A DNA stretch of 64,000 nt from a virus, in the IMG/VR virus record IMGVR_UViG_3300025117_000050, positions 32,702-96,701 of that record, one strand, 5' to 3'. The position numbers and the translations under genes were made by a program. A model generated the notes under the pieces. It saw only the letters and a program-made list of their open reading frames with translations, did not search any database and was not told where the DNA came from. Shown piece after piece: positions 50,425 through 61,301 of this stretch (within the stretch, counting starts at the first letter, position 1; each line of letters opens with the position of its first letter).

Positions 50425-53400
50425 ATGTCAAAAAAGAAACTAACTAACTATGTAAATAAACAAGCAATTAGAGAAGTATTAGGTTGTCTAATTCAGACTC
50501 CAAAATTATTAAGAGAGTATAAAATTTCAAAATCTGATTTTCCTGAAGATTTTCATAAATTAATATTCGCAGCAATTAATAATCTATATAAAAATGGAAT
50601 TGAGAATATTGATGCAGTAGCAATAGATGAATATCTTTCTCATTATGAAACACAGTATAAAATATTTGAAAAAAATCAGGGAATAGAGTTTATTAATAAT
50701 ATTGAAGAATTGTCAAGTGTAGCAAATATTAAATATTATTATGAACAATTAAAGAAATTTTCATTATTAAGAAGATATATGGAGCATGGTATTGATGTAT
50801 CAGATTTTTTTAATCCAAATGAAATAGACCCTGTGACAATTGAAAGTCAACAAGAAAAATTAGATAGTAGTTCAATACAAGATATAATTAATCATTTTAA
50901 AAGAAAACATTTAGAAGTTGTTGCACCATTTAGTATAGGAGAAGGTAGAGATACTAAAAAAGCAGGAGTAGGAGGATTAGAGCAAAAAGAACGATGGAAA
51001 AAAGATACTGCATGGGGAATTGGATATTCAAGTGCTTATTTAACTACTGTTTTTCATGGATTGAGAAAAAGAAGATTTACTGTTAAATCTGCTGGAACAG
51101 GTGTGGGCAAAGCAATACCTAATTATACAATTATTCCTACTCCTGATGGATACAAAACAGTTGGAGAAATACAAAAAGGAGATTTTCTATTTGGTCAAAA
51201 TGGAGAAAAAACTAAAGTTTTAGAGGTTTATCCACAGTCAGAAAAAAAGCAAGTTTATAAAATAACATTTTCTGATGGAAGAACCGCAGAATGTTGTAAG
51301 GATCATTTGTGGACTTATATATACGAAGGACATAGAGAAAAAAAACATAGAACAGAATCTATAGAAGATATTATTAAAAGAAGTAAAGGAACATATCAAA
51401 ACAAAAAAGGATGTTATAAATACAAAATACCTCTTAATGAACCTATTAAATATACTGAAAAGCAATATTCAATAGAACCTTATATATTAGGTTTATTATT
51501 AGGAGATGGAAGTTTTAGATATAATAAGACTAATAAATCTCTACCATTTTCTTCTATAAATGAAGAACTTCCTAGTGCTATTGCTAAATCATTAAATTAT
51601 AATTATAAAAAAAATAAAGCAAAAAATTATACTTATACTTTTGGCACACAAGGGAAAAATTTGTGGATTTCAGAAATTTTAAAAGATTACCCTGAATTAT
51701 GGCAATCTAAATCAGAAACTAAATTTATTCCTCGTAATTATTTAGAAGGTTCTATAGAACAAAGATATGATTTACTTGCTGGTTTATTGGATACAGATGG
51801 AAGCATTGGGGAAAAAGGAAGAATTCAATATACTACAACTTCTTCTTTATTAAGAGATAATGTTATTGAGTTATGTAGAAGTCTTGGTATGATTGCTACT
51901 TATTCAATTGATAAAAGAAAAGAAAAATATACCATTGGTGAATGTTATACAGTTCGTATTCAATGCAAAGCAAAAGAAAAAATAAAATTATTTAAATTAT
52001 TAAGAAAAGTTAAAATAGCTAAATCATATCTTAATAATAATAAAAGAAAAGAATTAAAAAACTATATTTCAATAAAAAATATTGAAATACTTGACAAATA
52101 TGAAGATATGACTTGTTTTACAGTAGATAATGAATCTCATTTATTTTTAATGAATGATTTTATAGTAACTCATAATACTCGCACAACAATAGCAGATATA
52201 GGATACTCTTGTTCTCCTGCTTATTATGATAAAAACAAAAAAGCATGGATTCAAAATCCTAACGGTATAAATAATGGGGCGTTATACATAGGTACAGAAA
52301 TGGAATTACTTGAAGAAATTGACCCTATTTTATGGGCATATATAGCGGATGTTCCACAAGAACATATTGAATTTAATATGTATGAAGGCAATGAAGAAGA
52401 AAGAGTTGATGAGGCAATTAGGATCTTAGAAGAAGATGCAAATATATGGTTTGAATATCTTCCAAATTATGATTCTGAAATGCTTGCTGATGTAATAGAA
52501 GAACATAAAATACAACATAATATTTCTCATGTATGGTTTGATTATATACATACAACTGTTGAATTGAGTGCTGAATTTGGTGCTGAGTCTAAAGTAAAAA
52601 TGGTAGTTAGAGAGGATCAGATACTAGCAAATTTATCTAGTAAACTTAAAAATTATACACGAAAATTTGATGTTTCTATAGATGCAGGAACACAAGTAAA
52701 TGATAAGTCTAAAGATGAAAAAAATAGAGATGAAACAATTGTTCGTGGTTCAAAGGCATTAATTGATTAAAGAAATATACTTCTTCACTTTTATAAAATA
52801 AAAAATAAGAAAGGAGAATTATTGAAAAAAATAATTATTCCAGATGAAGAGAAAGATAGAATATTAATTTTATATTCACAAGGTTTTGGTTATAGAATAA
52901 TACATAAAATATTAAAACCAAATTATTCAGAAGGTATAATTTTAAGATATTTAAGAGAAAGCAAAGCAATAGAAACAGATCGATTATATAGAAAATATGA
53001 ATATAATAAACTATTTTTTAAAATAATAGACAATGAAGAAAAAGCATATTGGTTGGGATTCCTATACGCAGATGGAAATGTTAGTGATAGAGAAGTTAGA
53101 ATAAATTTAAATTCAAGAGATAGGAATCATCTTGAGAAATTTTTACAATCAATAGAAGGCAACAACACAATTGAAGATGGCATTCAAAATTCTTTTGGAA
53201 CAATAACTAATTATAGTAGAGTGTCTATTAATAGTATTGAAATGATAAGAGACTTAACTAAGTTAGGATGCATCCCTAGAAAATCTCAAATATTAAAATA
53301 TCCCAATGAAGAACAAGTTCCTAAATATTTAATTAATCATTTTATTAGAGGATATTTAGATGGAGATGGAAGTATAATAATTTCAAGTAAAAATCAATGG

Positions 53401-54334
53401 AGTATAGGGATACTTGGAACAGAATTGTTTTTAAAAGGATTGAAGAAAGAATTACTAATTGATAATGAGATTGGTTTTGACAAAAGAAATGGTCATCCAT
53501 ATTTAAATTTTGGTGGTAATCTTCATGTGTTGGAAATATTATCTCGTTTATATGAAAATAGTAAAATATATTTAGATAGAAAATATAATCGGTATTTAAA
53601 ATTAAAAAGTATATATAGTGAAGAAATTATAAAAGAAAGAAGTATATTTTCTAGTCGTTTACGAAAGTAATTTTGTAAATAATTAGGTGGTGAACCTAGA
53701 AATCTAGGGTGTATGATTCACGTTTAGGAACTGTAGGAAATGACAGTTAAGAATCATGCTAACAGGGGAAGTCTAAGTCAGAAATGATATGATAATCCTG
53801 TGCCAAGTTAGAATAGAAATATTCTTAAAGGTGCAACGACTATTCCGTAAGGAAGTACATTGTAGATGAAATTTCTACTTTGGAAGTGCCACCCTCCTAT
53901 ATTTAATAGGATGAAGATATAGTCTAGTCCCACTTTTAAATAAGTGTTAAAGTATGCTGAAAAGCAGGGTGCAAACGAAATCAGATGGAGCAGTAATTGC
54001 AATGCCTCCAACAGAAAAAGAATTAAAGAAAATAGAACCTATTTTAAGAACATTAATAAATTGTCCTACCCCTAATTTAGTTTATTCTATCTATAAAAAT
54101 AGAGGTGGTAAATGGAATAAGGTAAAAATATGGTTATATATTGACTATGACACTATGAGAACATATGATTTATTTGTTACAGATTATGAATATAAAATTG
54201 ATAGTGAAACTGTTAGAGGTTTGAAAAAAACATACATAAATATTGAAGATGATGAAATGGTTTCAAATACTCCTACTGTTAAAATAGTAGATAAGAAAGA
54301 AACACAAATTGCTAATATAAACACTATTTTTTAA
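50425..54334 (+). CDS. dnaB: DnaB-type replicative helicase, interrupted by an intein and a group I intron
   Basis: Exon 1 is 50425-52767 (781 codons) and exon 2 is 53978-54334 (118 codons). Removal of the 355-residue intein leaves a helicase of about 544 residues. The N-terminal domain (AIREVLGCLIQTPKLL) and Walker A (SAGTGVGK, then T after the intein) identify DnaB. Downstream are DYIHTTVELS, the conserved GSKALID, then exon 2 KSDGAVIAMPP. It unwinds the fork and pairs with the downstream primase and DnaE. Without splicing of the RNA, translation stops at a TAA formed at the intron border (52768-52770), losing the C-terminus. Without protein splicing, the Walker A motif is disrupted. Both events are needed for activity. 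Confidence 0.88.
51112..52176 (+). mobile_element. Intein with LAGLIDADG endonuclease inside the Walker A of DnaB
   Basis: The intein begins AIPNYTIIPTPDGYKTVGE (Ala1, an unusual first residue) directly after SAGTGVGK. It ends with FIVTHN followed by extein Thr. Block B is near DGRTAECCKDHLW. The homing domain has two LAGLIDADG motifs, LGLLLGDGS (intein residue about 125) and LAGLLDTDG (about 222). Length 355 residues. Insertion between Lys and Thr of GKT interrupts a universally conserved ATPase site, which keeps the insertion target conserved. Confidence 0.9.
52768..53977 (+). mobile_element. Group I intron in dnaB carrying its own homing endonuclease
   Basis: The intron starts just after the T of GAT (52765-52767) and ends at G 53977. 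Exons join as GAT-AAA to give ALID-KSDGAV, restoring the DnaB motif. Core elements in the 3' third: P-like aacaggggaagtct (53761-53774), Q-like aatcctgtgccaag (53794-53807), R gtgcaacgacta (53831-53842) and S aagatatagtc (53914-53924). The R/S pair forms P7 (cgacta with tagtc). This is typical of group IA introns. The endonuclease ORF sits between the 54-base 5' segment and the core. Confidence 0.88.
52822..53670 (+). CDS. Intron-encoded LAGLIDADG homing endonuclease
   Basis: 282 residues, TTG start with aaaggag upstream. An N-terminal HTH-like region (YSQGFGYRIIHKILKPNYSE) precedes the two motifs, WLGFLYADG (about 77-85) and FIRGYLDGDGS (about 174-184). Acidic catalytic residues (D84, D181 by rough count) are in place, so the enzyme looks active. 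It would cut intronless dnaB alleles and spread the intron. It differs from the intein's endonuclease and so represents a separate invasion. Confidence 0.85.
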   Translation: MKKIIIPDEEKDRILILYSQGFGYRIIHKILKPNYSEGIILRYLRESKAIETDRLYRKYEYNKLFFKIIDNEEKAYWLGFLYADGNVSDREVRINLNSRDRNHLEKFLQSIEGNNTIEDGIQNSFGTITNYSRVSINSIEMIRDLTKLGCIPRKSQILKYPNEEQVPKYLINHFIRGYLDGDGSIIISSKNQWSIGILGTELFLKGLKKELLIDNEIGFDKRNGHPYLNFGGNLHVLEILSRLYENSKIYLDRKYNRYLKLKSIYSEEIIKERSIFSSRLRK

Positions 54335-54349
54335 AAGGAAGGTGATCAA

Positions 54350-55474
54350 TTGATTGATAAAGATTACCTTCTTGAAAATATCACAGAAGAGAATGTATTA
54401 AATATATTAGCAGATTTTAATATTGCACCACATACAACAAAAAATAATGAAATATGGTTTAAAACTGTTTGTCATAGTGGAGAGAGTAATAAACTTTGTT
54501 ATTTTAGAGATTCAAAAACTTTTTATTGTTTTACTAATTGTGGTTTTATGAATATATTTTCTTTTTTAATGAAAATAATTCATGCTAGTTTTACAGATGT
54601 ATTAAAAATAATTGCTAAAGAATTGGGTATAAACAATAGGCAAGGATTTAATAACCAAATTTATAATAAAGAAATAAGAAGTGAATTTAGTACAATTAAT
54701 AAATATCTATCTATTAGAAGAAAAAAACATAAAGAATTAATTCATTTACCTAAAATAAACAATCCAAATATTTTAAATTATTTTGAAAATAATGTATTTT
54801 ATCAAGGGTGGATAGATGAAGGTATTTCTATTCCTACAATGCAAAAATTTGGAATAAGTTGGTACGAATCAGGTAAATCAATAATAATACCTCATAAGAA
54901 TATTAATGGTGAAATTATAGGAATTAGAAGAAGAAGTAGTTTACTAGAAGAAGATAAAGACAATAAATATATGCCATTAATATTAGAAGGAGAAATATAT
55001 TCTCATTCTCTAAATATGAATTTCTATGGATTATGGGAGCATTTAGAAGCAATAAAAAAATTTAAAAAAGTTGTAATTGTTGAGAGTGAGAAAAGTTGTA
55101 TGTTAGCACAAGAATTCTATGGTGACAATGCTTTTGTTATTGCAACGTGTGGATTTAATATATCAAATTGGCATAGAGATATATTGTTAAAATTAGGAAT
55201 TAAGGAAATTATTTTAGGCTTCGATAAGGATTTCAATATTTTGGAATTCGATGAGTATGATGAAAATGATCCAGAGTATTTGAAATTTACTAGATATGTA
55301 AATCGGATTAATTCATTAGCACAAAAATTTACATCATTTTTTACTACATATGTATTATGGGACACTGATAGTAAATTATTAAATAAAAAAGATTCTCCAT
55401 TTGACCAAGGAAAAGAAGTTTTAGAATATTTAATGAAAAATAAAATTGAAATAACGACAAATGATATAAATTAA
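54350..55474 (+). CDS. DnaG-type primase
   Basis: 374 residues, TTG start (aaaaggaaggtg site). N-terminal zinc-binding domain with CHSGESNKLCYF and FYCFTNCG (about 41-65). A TOPRIM core has VVIVESEKS (about 241-249, catalytic Glu) and ILGFDKDF (about 288-295, Asp pair). It makes RNA primers for DnaE. It is shorter than bacterial DnaG (about 600) and lacks the C-terminal helicase-binding domain, like the SPbeta yorJ product. It lies 15 bases after dnaB, and coupling with the helicase is likely. Confidence 0.88.
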   Translation: MIDKDYLLENITEENVLNILADFNIAPHTTKNNEIWFKTVCHSGESNKLCYFRDSKTFYCFTNCGFMNIFSFLMKIIHASFTDVLKIIAKELGINNRQGFNNQIYNKEIRSEFSTINKYLSIRRKKHKELIHLPKINNPNILNYFENNVFYQGWIDEGISIPTMQKFGISWYESGKSIIIPHKNINGEIIGIRRRSSLLEEDKDNKYMPLILEGEIYSHSLNMNFYGLWEHLEAIKKFKKVVIVESEKSCMLAQEFYGDNAFVIATCGFNISNWHRDILLKLGIKEIILGFDKDFNILEFDEYDENDPEYLKFTRYVNRINSLAQKFTSFFTTYVLWDTDSKLLNKKDSPFDQGKEVLEYLMKNKIEITTNDIN

Positions 55475-55486
55475 AGGAGGAATAAT

Positions 55487-57310
55487 TTGAAAAAGTTATT
55501 ATGGAATACAATTCACAAAGTAAATTTTAACAAAGAATATGATTATTTAGAGACAATTCTATCTGCCGTAGGCATTAAAGATATTGAAAGTTTCCTTAAT
55601 GTAAATATAAACCATACATATAATCCATTTCTATTTAGAAACATGAAAGAAGGATTAGAATTATTACATAGAAGCTTAGGTAAAAAAATAGTTATTAAAG
55701 TAGATAGTGATGCAGATGGTCATACATCTTCTGCATATAAATATCAATTTATAAAAGATATTTCACCTGAAACTGAAATTATATGTAAATTTAATTTTAA
55801 GAAAGAGCATGGATTAATATATAAAGATGTAGAAGGAATAGAAGATTTAAGTTTAATAATTGTTCCTGATGCTGGATCAAGTGAAGAAAGTATTAAAGAG
55901 TATGAAGAAATTAAAAATAATATAAATGTACCCATCCTAATTTTGGATCATCATGAGATATATAAAGATATTTATAATTGTGAAAATGTAACTTTAATAA
56001 ATTGCATGGATGGTCAATATCCCAATTCTAATCTTTCTGGTGTTGGAGTAGTACATAAGTTTTGTTTAGCATATTGTGATACATATAATATAGATAAAAA
56101 AATAGCAAATAAATATCTAGATTTAGTCGCATTAGGGATGGTTGCTGATATGATGGATATGAGAGAATTAGAAACTAGATATTATACTTTAGAAGGACTA
56201 AAAGAAGAGAATAAACATAATTTACTTATTAAAGAAATGACAGAAAAATATGCAGAAGAAATGAAATTAGGAAATACAATCACATCATTTGGCTGGTCGA
56301 TTGCCCCAAAAATTAACGCTACTTGTCGGTATGGAAAAGATGATGAACAAAAAGATTTATTTAGAGCATTAATAGGTGAAGTAGAAGATAGAGAATACCA
56401 ACCAAGAAGAAAAAATAAAAATGATCTCAAACCACCAATAGAAATTCATTCACTACAAAAAACTATGGCAAGAGTAGCAGGGAATGTTAAGGCAAGACAA
56501 GATAAGCAAGTCAGAACATTTATGGAGGAAATTGATAAACAAATTATTGAACAAAAATTAGAGAATGATAAAGTTATTATATTAGACGGAACAGATATAT
56601 TAGAAAAGAAATCTGTTAGTGGATTAGTTGCTAACAAATTAGTTTATAAATATAATCGCCCTATTGTAATATTAAAAAGACAAAAGAAGAATAGTGAAAT
56701 CTTTGGTGGTTCTATTAGAGGATATGAAAAGGGAAGTATTAAGGATTTTAGACAATTTCTAGAAGATACAAAATTATTTGAAAAGGTGGCCGGACATAGT
56801 AACGCTGCTGGAATCGAATTAAAACAAGACAGAGTTCAAATTGTAAGAGATAAATGTAATGAATTACTTAAGAATGAAGAGATTATTACCAAACATGATG
56901 TTGATTATGAAATATCTGCTGATAAACTTTCACCTAAAAATATTTTAGAAGTTGCTAATGCATATCAAATATGGGGAAACAAAGTTAATGAACCAACATT
57001 TGCAATCACCAATATAGATATAGTAGGCAAAGACATAGTAGGATATGGAGATAATAATATATTTATAAAATTTACATATAGAGATATTGAATTTATAAAG
57101 AAATATTGTAGTAAAGGTGAATATGCAGAAATGTCATTAAGAGATAGAAATATGTTAGGAGAAAATTTAAAATTACTAAGATTAACTGTAATAGGCAATT
57201 TTGTTTTTAATGAATGGAGTGGAGTTAAACATCCACAAGTTAAGATTAAATATTATCATGTAGAAGAAAGAAAAAGTAAAATTGATATAGATATTGATGA
57301 TATATTTTAA
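55487..57310 (+). CDS. recJ: DHH-family RecJ-like exonuclease
   Basis: 607 residues, TTG start after aaaggagg. The DHH motifs appear in order: VDSDADGHTSS (about 70-80), VPDAGSS (about 126), LDHHE (about 152-156) and GMVADMMDM (about 220). The DHHA1 part has GGSIRGYEKGS and GHSNAAGIEL (about 435-445). The C-terminal 150 residues resemble the RecJ OB domain. It is a manganese-dependent 5' to 3' single-strand exonuclease used in recombination or primer removal. Corresponds by order to SPbeta yorK. Confidence 0.88.
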   Translation: MKKLLWNTIHKVNFNKEYDYLETILSAVGIKDIESFLNVNINHTYNPFLFRNMKEGLELLHRSLGKKIVIKVDSDADGHTSSAYKYQFIKDISPETEIICKFNFKKEHGLIYKDVEGIEDLSLIIVPDAGSSEESIKEYEEIKNNINVPILILDHHEIYKDIYNCENVTLINCMDGQYPNSNLSGVGVVHKFCLAYCDTYNIDKKIANKYLDLVALGMVADMMDMRELETRYYTLEGLKEENKHNLLIKEMTEKYAEEMKLGNTITSFGWSIAPKINATCRYGKDDEQKDLFRALIGEVEDREYQPRRKNKNDLKPPIEIHSLQKTMARVAGNVKARQDKQVRTFMEEIDKQIIEQKLENDKVIILDGTDILEKKSVSGLVANKLVYKYNRPIVILKRQKKNSEIFGGSIRGYEKGSIKDFRQFLEDTKLFEKVAGHSNAAGIELKQDRVQIVRDKCNELLKNEEIITKHDVDYEISADKLSPKNILEVANAYQIWGNKVNEPTFAITNIDIVGKDIVGYGDNNIFIKFTYRDIEFIKKYCSKGEYAEMSLRDRNMLGENLKLLRLTVIGNFVFNEWSGVKHPQVKIKYYHVEERKSKIDIDIDDIF

Positions 57311-57353
57311 AGGTTAAAATATAAAAGTATTAATAAAGAAAGGAGGTTTTTAT

Positions 57354-60300
57354 ATTTATTCATTACATAATCATACATCATATTCAAATGGTAGTAGAGG
57401 TTTTGCAGACTCTAGTATAAAACTAAAAGATTTAATTAAAACTGCTAAAGAATATAATTTAAAAGGTGTTTGCATCACAGACCATGAAATTTGTGGTTCA
57501 TTTGTTAAAGCAAAAAAATTAGAAAAAGAATTAGATTTTCCTGTATTACTAGGCAATGAAATATACTTAGTTAGTCAAATTCAATCTGAACAATTAAAAA
57601 AAGAATATAATAGTGAAACAATGTATTACCCTCACTTTCTTTTAATTGGTTTGGATATGATTGGCAATGATCAAATAAGAGAATTATCTACAATTGCTTG
57701 GGAAAATGCTTATATGCAAAAAGGCATGATTAGAACAGTAACTTTAATGGAAGATATAGAAAAAATTATAGGTAACAATAAAGGGCATGTTATAGGATCG
57801 ACAGCTTGCCTTGGCTCATCTCTAAATCGTTGGATTTTAGATAGAGAAATTAATAATAATCTAAAAAGAGATAAGCAAATAGAAAAATTTATTAATTGGG
57901 GAATTAGTACATTTGGAGATAATAATTTTTATTTAGAATGCCAACCTGCATATTCTGATAATGTAGAACAGTGGACAGTAAACAATTATATATTAAAATT
58001 ATCAGAAAAATATAATGTTCCATATATTATCACTACTGATTCTCATTATCTATCTAAAGAATTATTATCTCTTCATGCTTCTTTTTTAAATAGCGATGAT
58101 AATGCTAAAGAAAGAGAAGTAGATAAATTTTATGCAACTGCATACCTAATGAAAGAAGAAGAAATATACGAATACTTTAAACCTTTCTGGACAGATAAAC
58201 AAATTGCTATTGCTATTGAAAATACATGTAAAATAGGAGATAGAGGAGAAAGGTTTACATTTAATAAAAAACAAATCATTCCTAAAATTAAATTTGATGA
58301 AAATTGGGAGAAGAAATTTAATAAAAAAATATTCCCTGATAAAGATTGTATTCAAAAAACTATTTATTCAAAGTTTGAAGATGATAGATATTTAATGTAT
58401 TTAATTCAAAAAGGAATAGAAAAATTAATTCCTAAAGAAGATTATGAAGAAACATTTAATAGATTAGAAGAAGAGATAGAGCAATTTTGGAAGGTATCAG
58501 AAAAAATAGAAGATAGATTACATGGTTATTTTATTACTGTTGCTAAAATAATAGACATTATATGGAATGAAGGAGATAGCATTGTTGGTGTCGGGAGAGG
58601 CAGCGTAGTTTCTAGTATCATTAGTTATCTCCTTGAAATATCACAAATTAATCCTTTAAAGATGCCTGTAGATATGCCATTTTATCGTTTTATTACTGAA
58701 TTTAGGAGTGAGCTTGCGGATATAGATATAGATAGCCAAAGTGATAAAAGAGAGCAAATATTTAACGCTGTTAAGAATTATTTTAATAGTATAGGTGGAG
58801 ATGTAATAAATTGTTGTACATATACTACACTTTCAGCAAAAGCAGCAATACAAACTGCGTGCAGAGGATTAAAAATAGACACTGATACAGCACAAATGAT
58901 GTCTTCAATGATTCCAATAGAAAGGGGATTTGTATGGTCATTAAAAGATACCTATTATGGCAATGAAGATAAAAACAGACCACCTGTTAAAGAATTTAAA
59001 AATGAAGTAGATAAATATGAAAAGTTATTAGAAACTGCATTGCTAGTAGAGGATTTAATTATTAATAGAAGTATTCATGCTGCTGGAGTATTTATTGTAA
59101 ATGATGATTTTCATAAATTTAATGCTATTATGAGAAGTGCGAAATTAGTCAGAACTAGCCAATGGGATTTACATGACTCAGAAGAATTTTACTTAGTTAA
59201 ATACGATCTTCTTACAACTAAAGCATTAACTAAAATAAGAAAAACATTAGATTTTCTTATTAATGATAATATCATACAATCAGAAAAGACACTTAAAGAT
59301 ACATATAATAAATATATAAATCCTATGACTATGAAATATGATACAAATAAAACATGGGAATTAGTGGGTAATAATGAAATCATAGATTTATTTCAGTTTG
59401 ATACTGATGTATCTGTTGATGCATTATCAAAAGTTAAACCTAAATCTATGATTGAATTAGCACAGACTAATTCATTAATGAGATTACAACAACAGCCTGG
59501 AGCGATAGAATCACCTACTGAAACTTATGCAAGATTTAAAAATGATATTAATGAAGCATACAAAGAAATGGATGAATATAAAGTACCTAAAAAAGATCAG
59601 AAAATACTTGAAAAAGTATTAGGAGATTTTAAATTTGTTGCAGATACTCAAGAAGCAATTATGGCATTAGTAAGAATACCAGAATTAACAAATTTTACAG
59701 TAAATGACAGTCACAAATTAAGGAAAGCAATTGGGAAAAAAAGTGAGACTGTATTTGAAGAAACAAGAGTGATGTTTTATGAAAAAGGCAAAGAGTATAA
59801 TATTAATATTAATACTTTAAATTATATATGGGAAGTACAAGTAACTAGACAGAAAGGTTACGCATTCTCAATTTTGCATTGCATAGCATACACATTTATA
59901 GCATTGCAAGAGTTATATTTATATCAAAATTATTCCCCTATATATTGGAATACTGCATGTCTTACAGTAAATGCAGGAGCAGATGATGAAGATCACGATA
60001 AAACTACTAATTATGGGAAAATTGCCAAAGCAATAGGAGATATTCAATATAAAGGAATTAAAGTAGCACTTCCTAATATAAATACTGCTAGTTTTGGATT
60101 TAAACCAGATGTAGAAAATAATCAAATTATATTTGGATTAAAAGGAATATGTGGTATAGGAGATTCAATAGCAAAGGCAATAATTGAAAATAGACCATAT
60201 GAGAATTTAGATGATTTTCTAAATAAGATGAATAAATATAAAAATGCAGAAGAAGAAAATAAATTTGGTGATAGTGCTATAATTACTTTAATAAAATCAG

Positions 60301-61301
60301 GTTCATTTGATGAATTATTAAATATGGACAGAATTGATATAATGAAATTATTTGTTGAAAAAATATCAAATCCATTGAGTGAATTAAAGATGAGCAATAT
60401 AGAAACATTAAAAGAATTAAATTTACTTACTAAAGATCAAATTGAATTTGAATTAAGATTATATAAATTCAGAAAATATTTATATACATCTAAATTCTTT
60501 GTAAAACAAACAGGTAAAAGTGATTCAACTAAATATTACATATTAGATAGTAAATTTGCCGAGCCATTTTTCTTTCAATATTTTGAAACTAATATGATAG
60601 AAGATAAAGATTATGAATATGATGAAAATGGTAGTGTATTAGTAAAAAAAGGTAGTTTAGATAGAGAGTATAATAAATTAATAGCAAAATTTAAAGAATA
60701 TATATCAAATAATGAAAAATTAATTAATGTAGTAAACGAATATAGATTTAATATTTTATGGGATGAAAAAGTAAAAGGTACAATATCTAAATGGGAGATG
60801 GATGCACTAAGTTTTTATTATCACGAACACGAACTATCACATGTCAACAAAGAGAAGTATTTAATTAGTATATATGAAAACTTGCCAAGAGTGCCTATAG
60901 TTACTGAAAAATATATATATAAAGGATTAGAAAGACCAAGATTTAAACTTTGTAGAATTTGTGGAACTGTATTAGACAAAAACAAAACAAAACATACTGT
61001 AACATTATTAACACCTACAGGAATTACTACAATAAAATTATATAAAGGACAATTTGGATTTTATGACAAGCAAATTTCATATACTTTTGAAGGAGATACA
61101 AAGAAAACAGTATTAGAAAAATCATGGTTTTCAAGAGGTAATAAATTATTAGTCACAGGATACAGAAGAGATGACCAATTTGTACCTAAAAAATATATTG
61201 ATTCAGCATATAGACACACATTGCAATTAATTAAAGAGATTGATGAACAAGGTGATTTAATATTACAAACTGAAAGGGTAAATGTAGATGAACTTGAATA
61301 A
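57354..61301 (+). CDS. dnaE: DNA polymerase III alpha subunit (DnaE), ATT start
   Basis: 1315 residues when started at ATT 57354, seven bases after a perfect aaaggagg. No ATG, GTG or TTG is available before the PHP domain, which begins YSLHNHTSYSNGSRGF and continues VCITDHE. The first in-frame ATG (57621) would delete that domain. Palm motifs: GVGRGSVVSS and ELADIDIDSQSDKR (catalytic Asp pair). Later come fingers, a helix-hairpin region (GICGIGDSIAKAII) and an OB-like domain with CRICG near the C-terminus. It replicates the phage genome. Matches SPbeta yorL in length and order. The start overlaps no other gene. Confidence 0.93.
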   Translation: MYSLHNHTSYSNGSRGFADSSIKLKDLIKTAKEYNLKGVCITDHEICGSFVKAKKLEKELDFPVLLGNEIYLVSQIQSEQLKKEYNSETMYYPHFLLIGLDMIGNDQIRELSTIAWENAYMQKGMIRTVTLMEDIEKIIGNNKGHVIGSTACLGSSLNRWILDREINNNLKRDKQIEKFINWGISTFGDNNFYLECQPAYSDNVEQWTVNNYILKLSEKYNVPYIITTDSHYLSKELLSLHASFLNSDDNAKEREVDKFYATAYLMKEEEIYEYFKPFWTDKQIAIAIENTCKIGDRGERFTFNKKQIIPKIKFDENWEKKFNKKIFPDKDCIQKTIYSKFEDDRYLMYLIQKGIEKLIPKEDYEETFNRLEEEIEQFWKVSEKIEDRLHGYFITVAKIIDIIWNEGDSIVGVGRGSVVSSIISYLLEISQINPLKMPVDMPFYRFITEFRSELADIDIDSQSDKREQIFNAVKNYFNSIGGDVINCCTYTTLSAKAAIQTACRGLKIDTDTAQMMSSMIPIERGFVWSLKDTYYGNEDKNRPPVKEFKNEVDKYEKLLETALLVEDLIINRSIHAAGVFIVNDDFHKFNAIMRSAKLVRTSQWDLHDSEEFYLVKYDLLTTKALTKIRKTLDFLINDNIIQSEKTLKDTYNKYINPMTMKYDTNKTWELVGNNEIIDLFQFDTDVSVDALSKVKPKSMIELAQTNSLMRLQQQPGAIESPTETYARFKNDINEAYKEMDEYKVPKKDQKILEKVLGDFKFVADTQEAIMALVRIPELTNFTVNDSHKLRKAIGKKSETVFEETRVMFYEKGKEYNININTLNYIWEVQVTRQKGYAFSILHCIAYTFIALQELYLYQNYSPIYWNTACLTVNAGADDEDHDKTTNYGKIAKAIGDIQYKGIKVALPNINTASFGFKPDVENNQIIFGLKGICGIGDSIAKAIIENRPYENLDDFLNKMNKYKNAEEENKFGDSAIITLIKSGSFDELLNMDRIDIMKLFVEKISNPLSELKMSNIETLKELNLLTKDQIEFELRLYKFRKYLYTSKFFVKQTGKSDSTKYYILDSKFAEPFFFQYFETNMIEDKDYEYDENGSVLVKKGSLDREYNKLIAKFKEYISNNEKLINVVNEYRFNILWDEKVKGTISKWEMDALSFYYHEHELSHVNKEKYLISIYENLPRVPIVTEKYIYKGLERPRFKLCRICGTVLDKNKTKHTVTLLTPTGITTIKLYKGQFGFYDKQISYTFEGDTKKTVLEKSWFSRGNKLLVTGYRRDDQFVPKKYIDSAYRHTLQLIKEIDEQGDLILQTERVNVDELE

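Noticed and set aside
52768-53977. Simple frameshift or truncation of dnaB followed by an unrelated endonuclease gene
   Set aside because: The exon ends rejoin exactly in a conserved DnaB motif and the intervening RNA has clear group I P, Q, R and S elements.
57621-61301. DnaE starting at the first ATG (57621)
   Set aside because: This would remove about 89 residues including the HNHTSYS and ITDHE motifs of the PHP domain, which are in frame and preceded by a perfect ribosome site.
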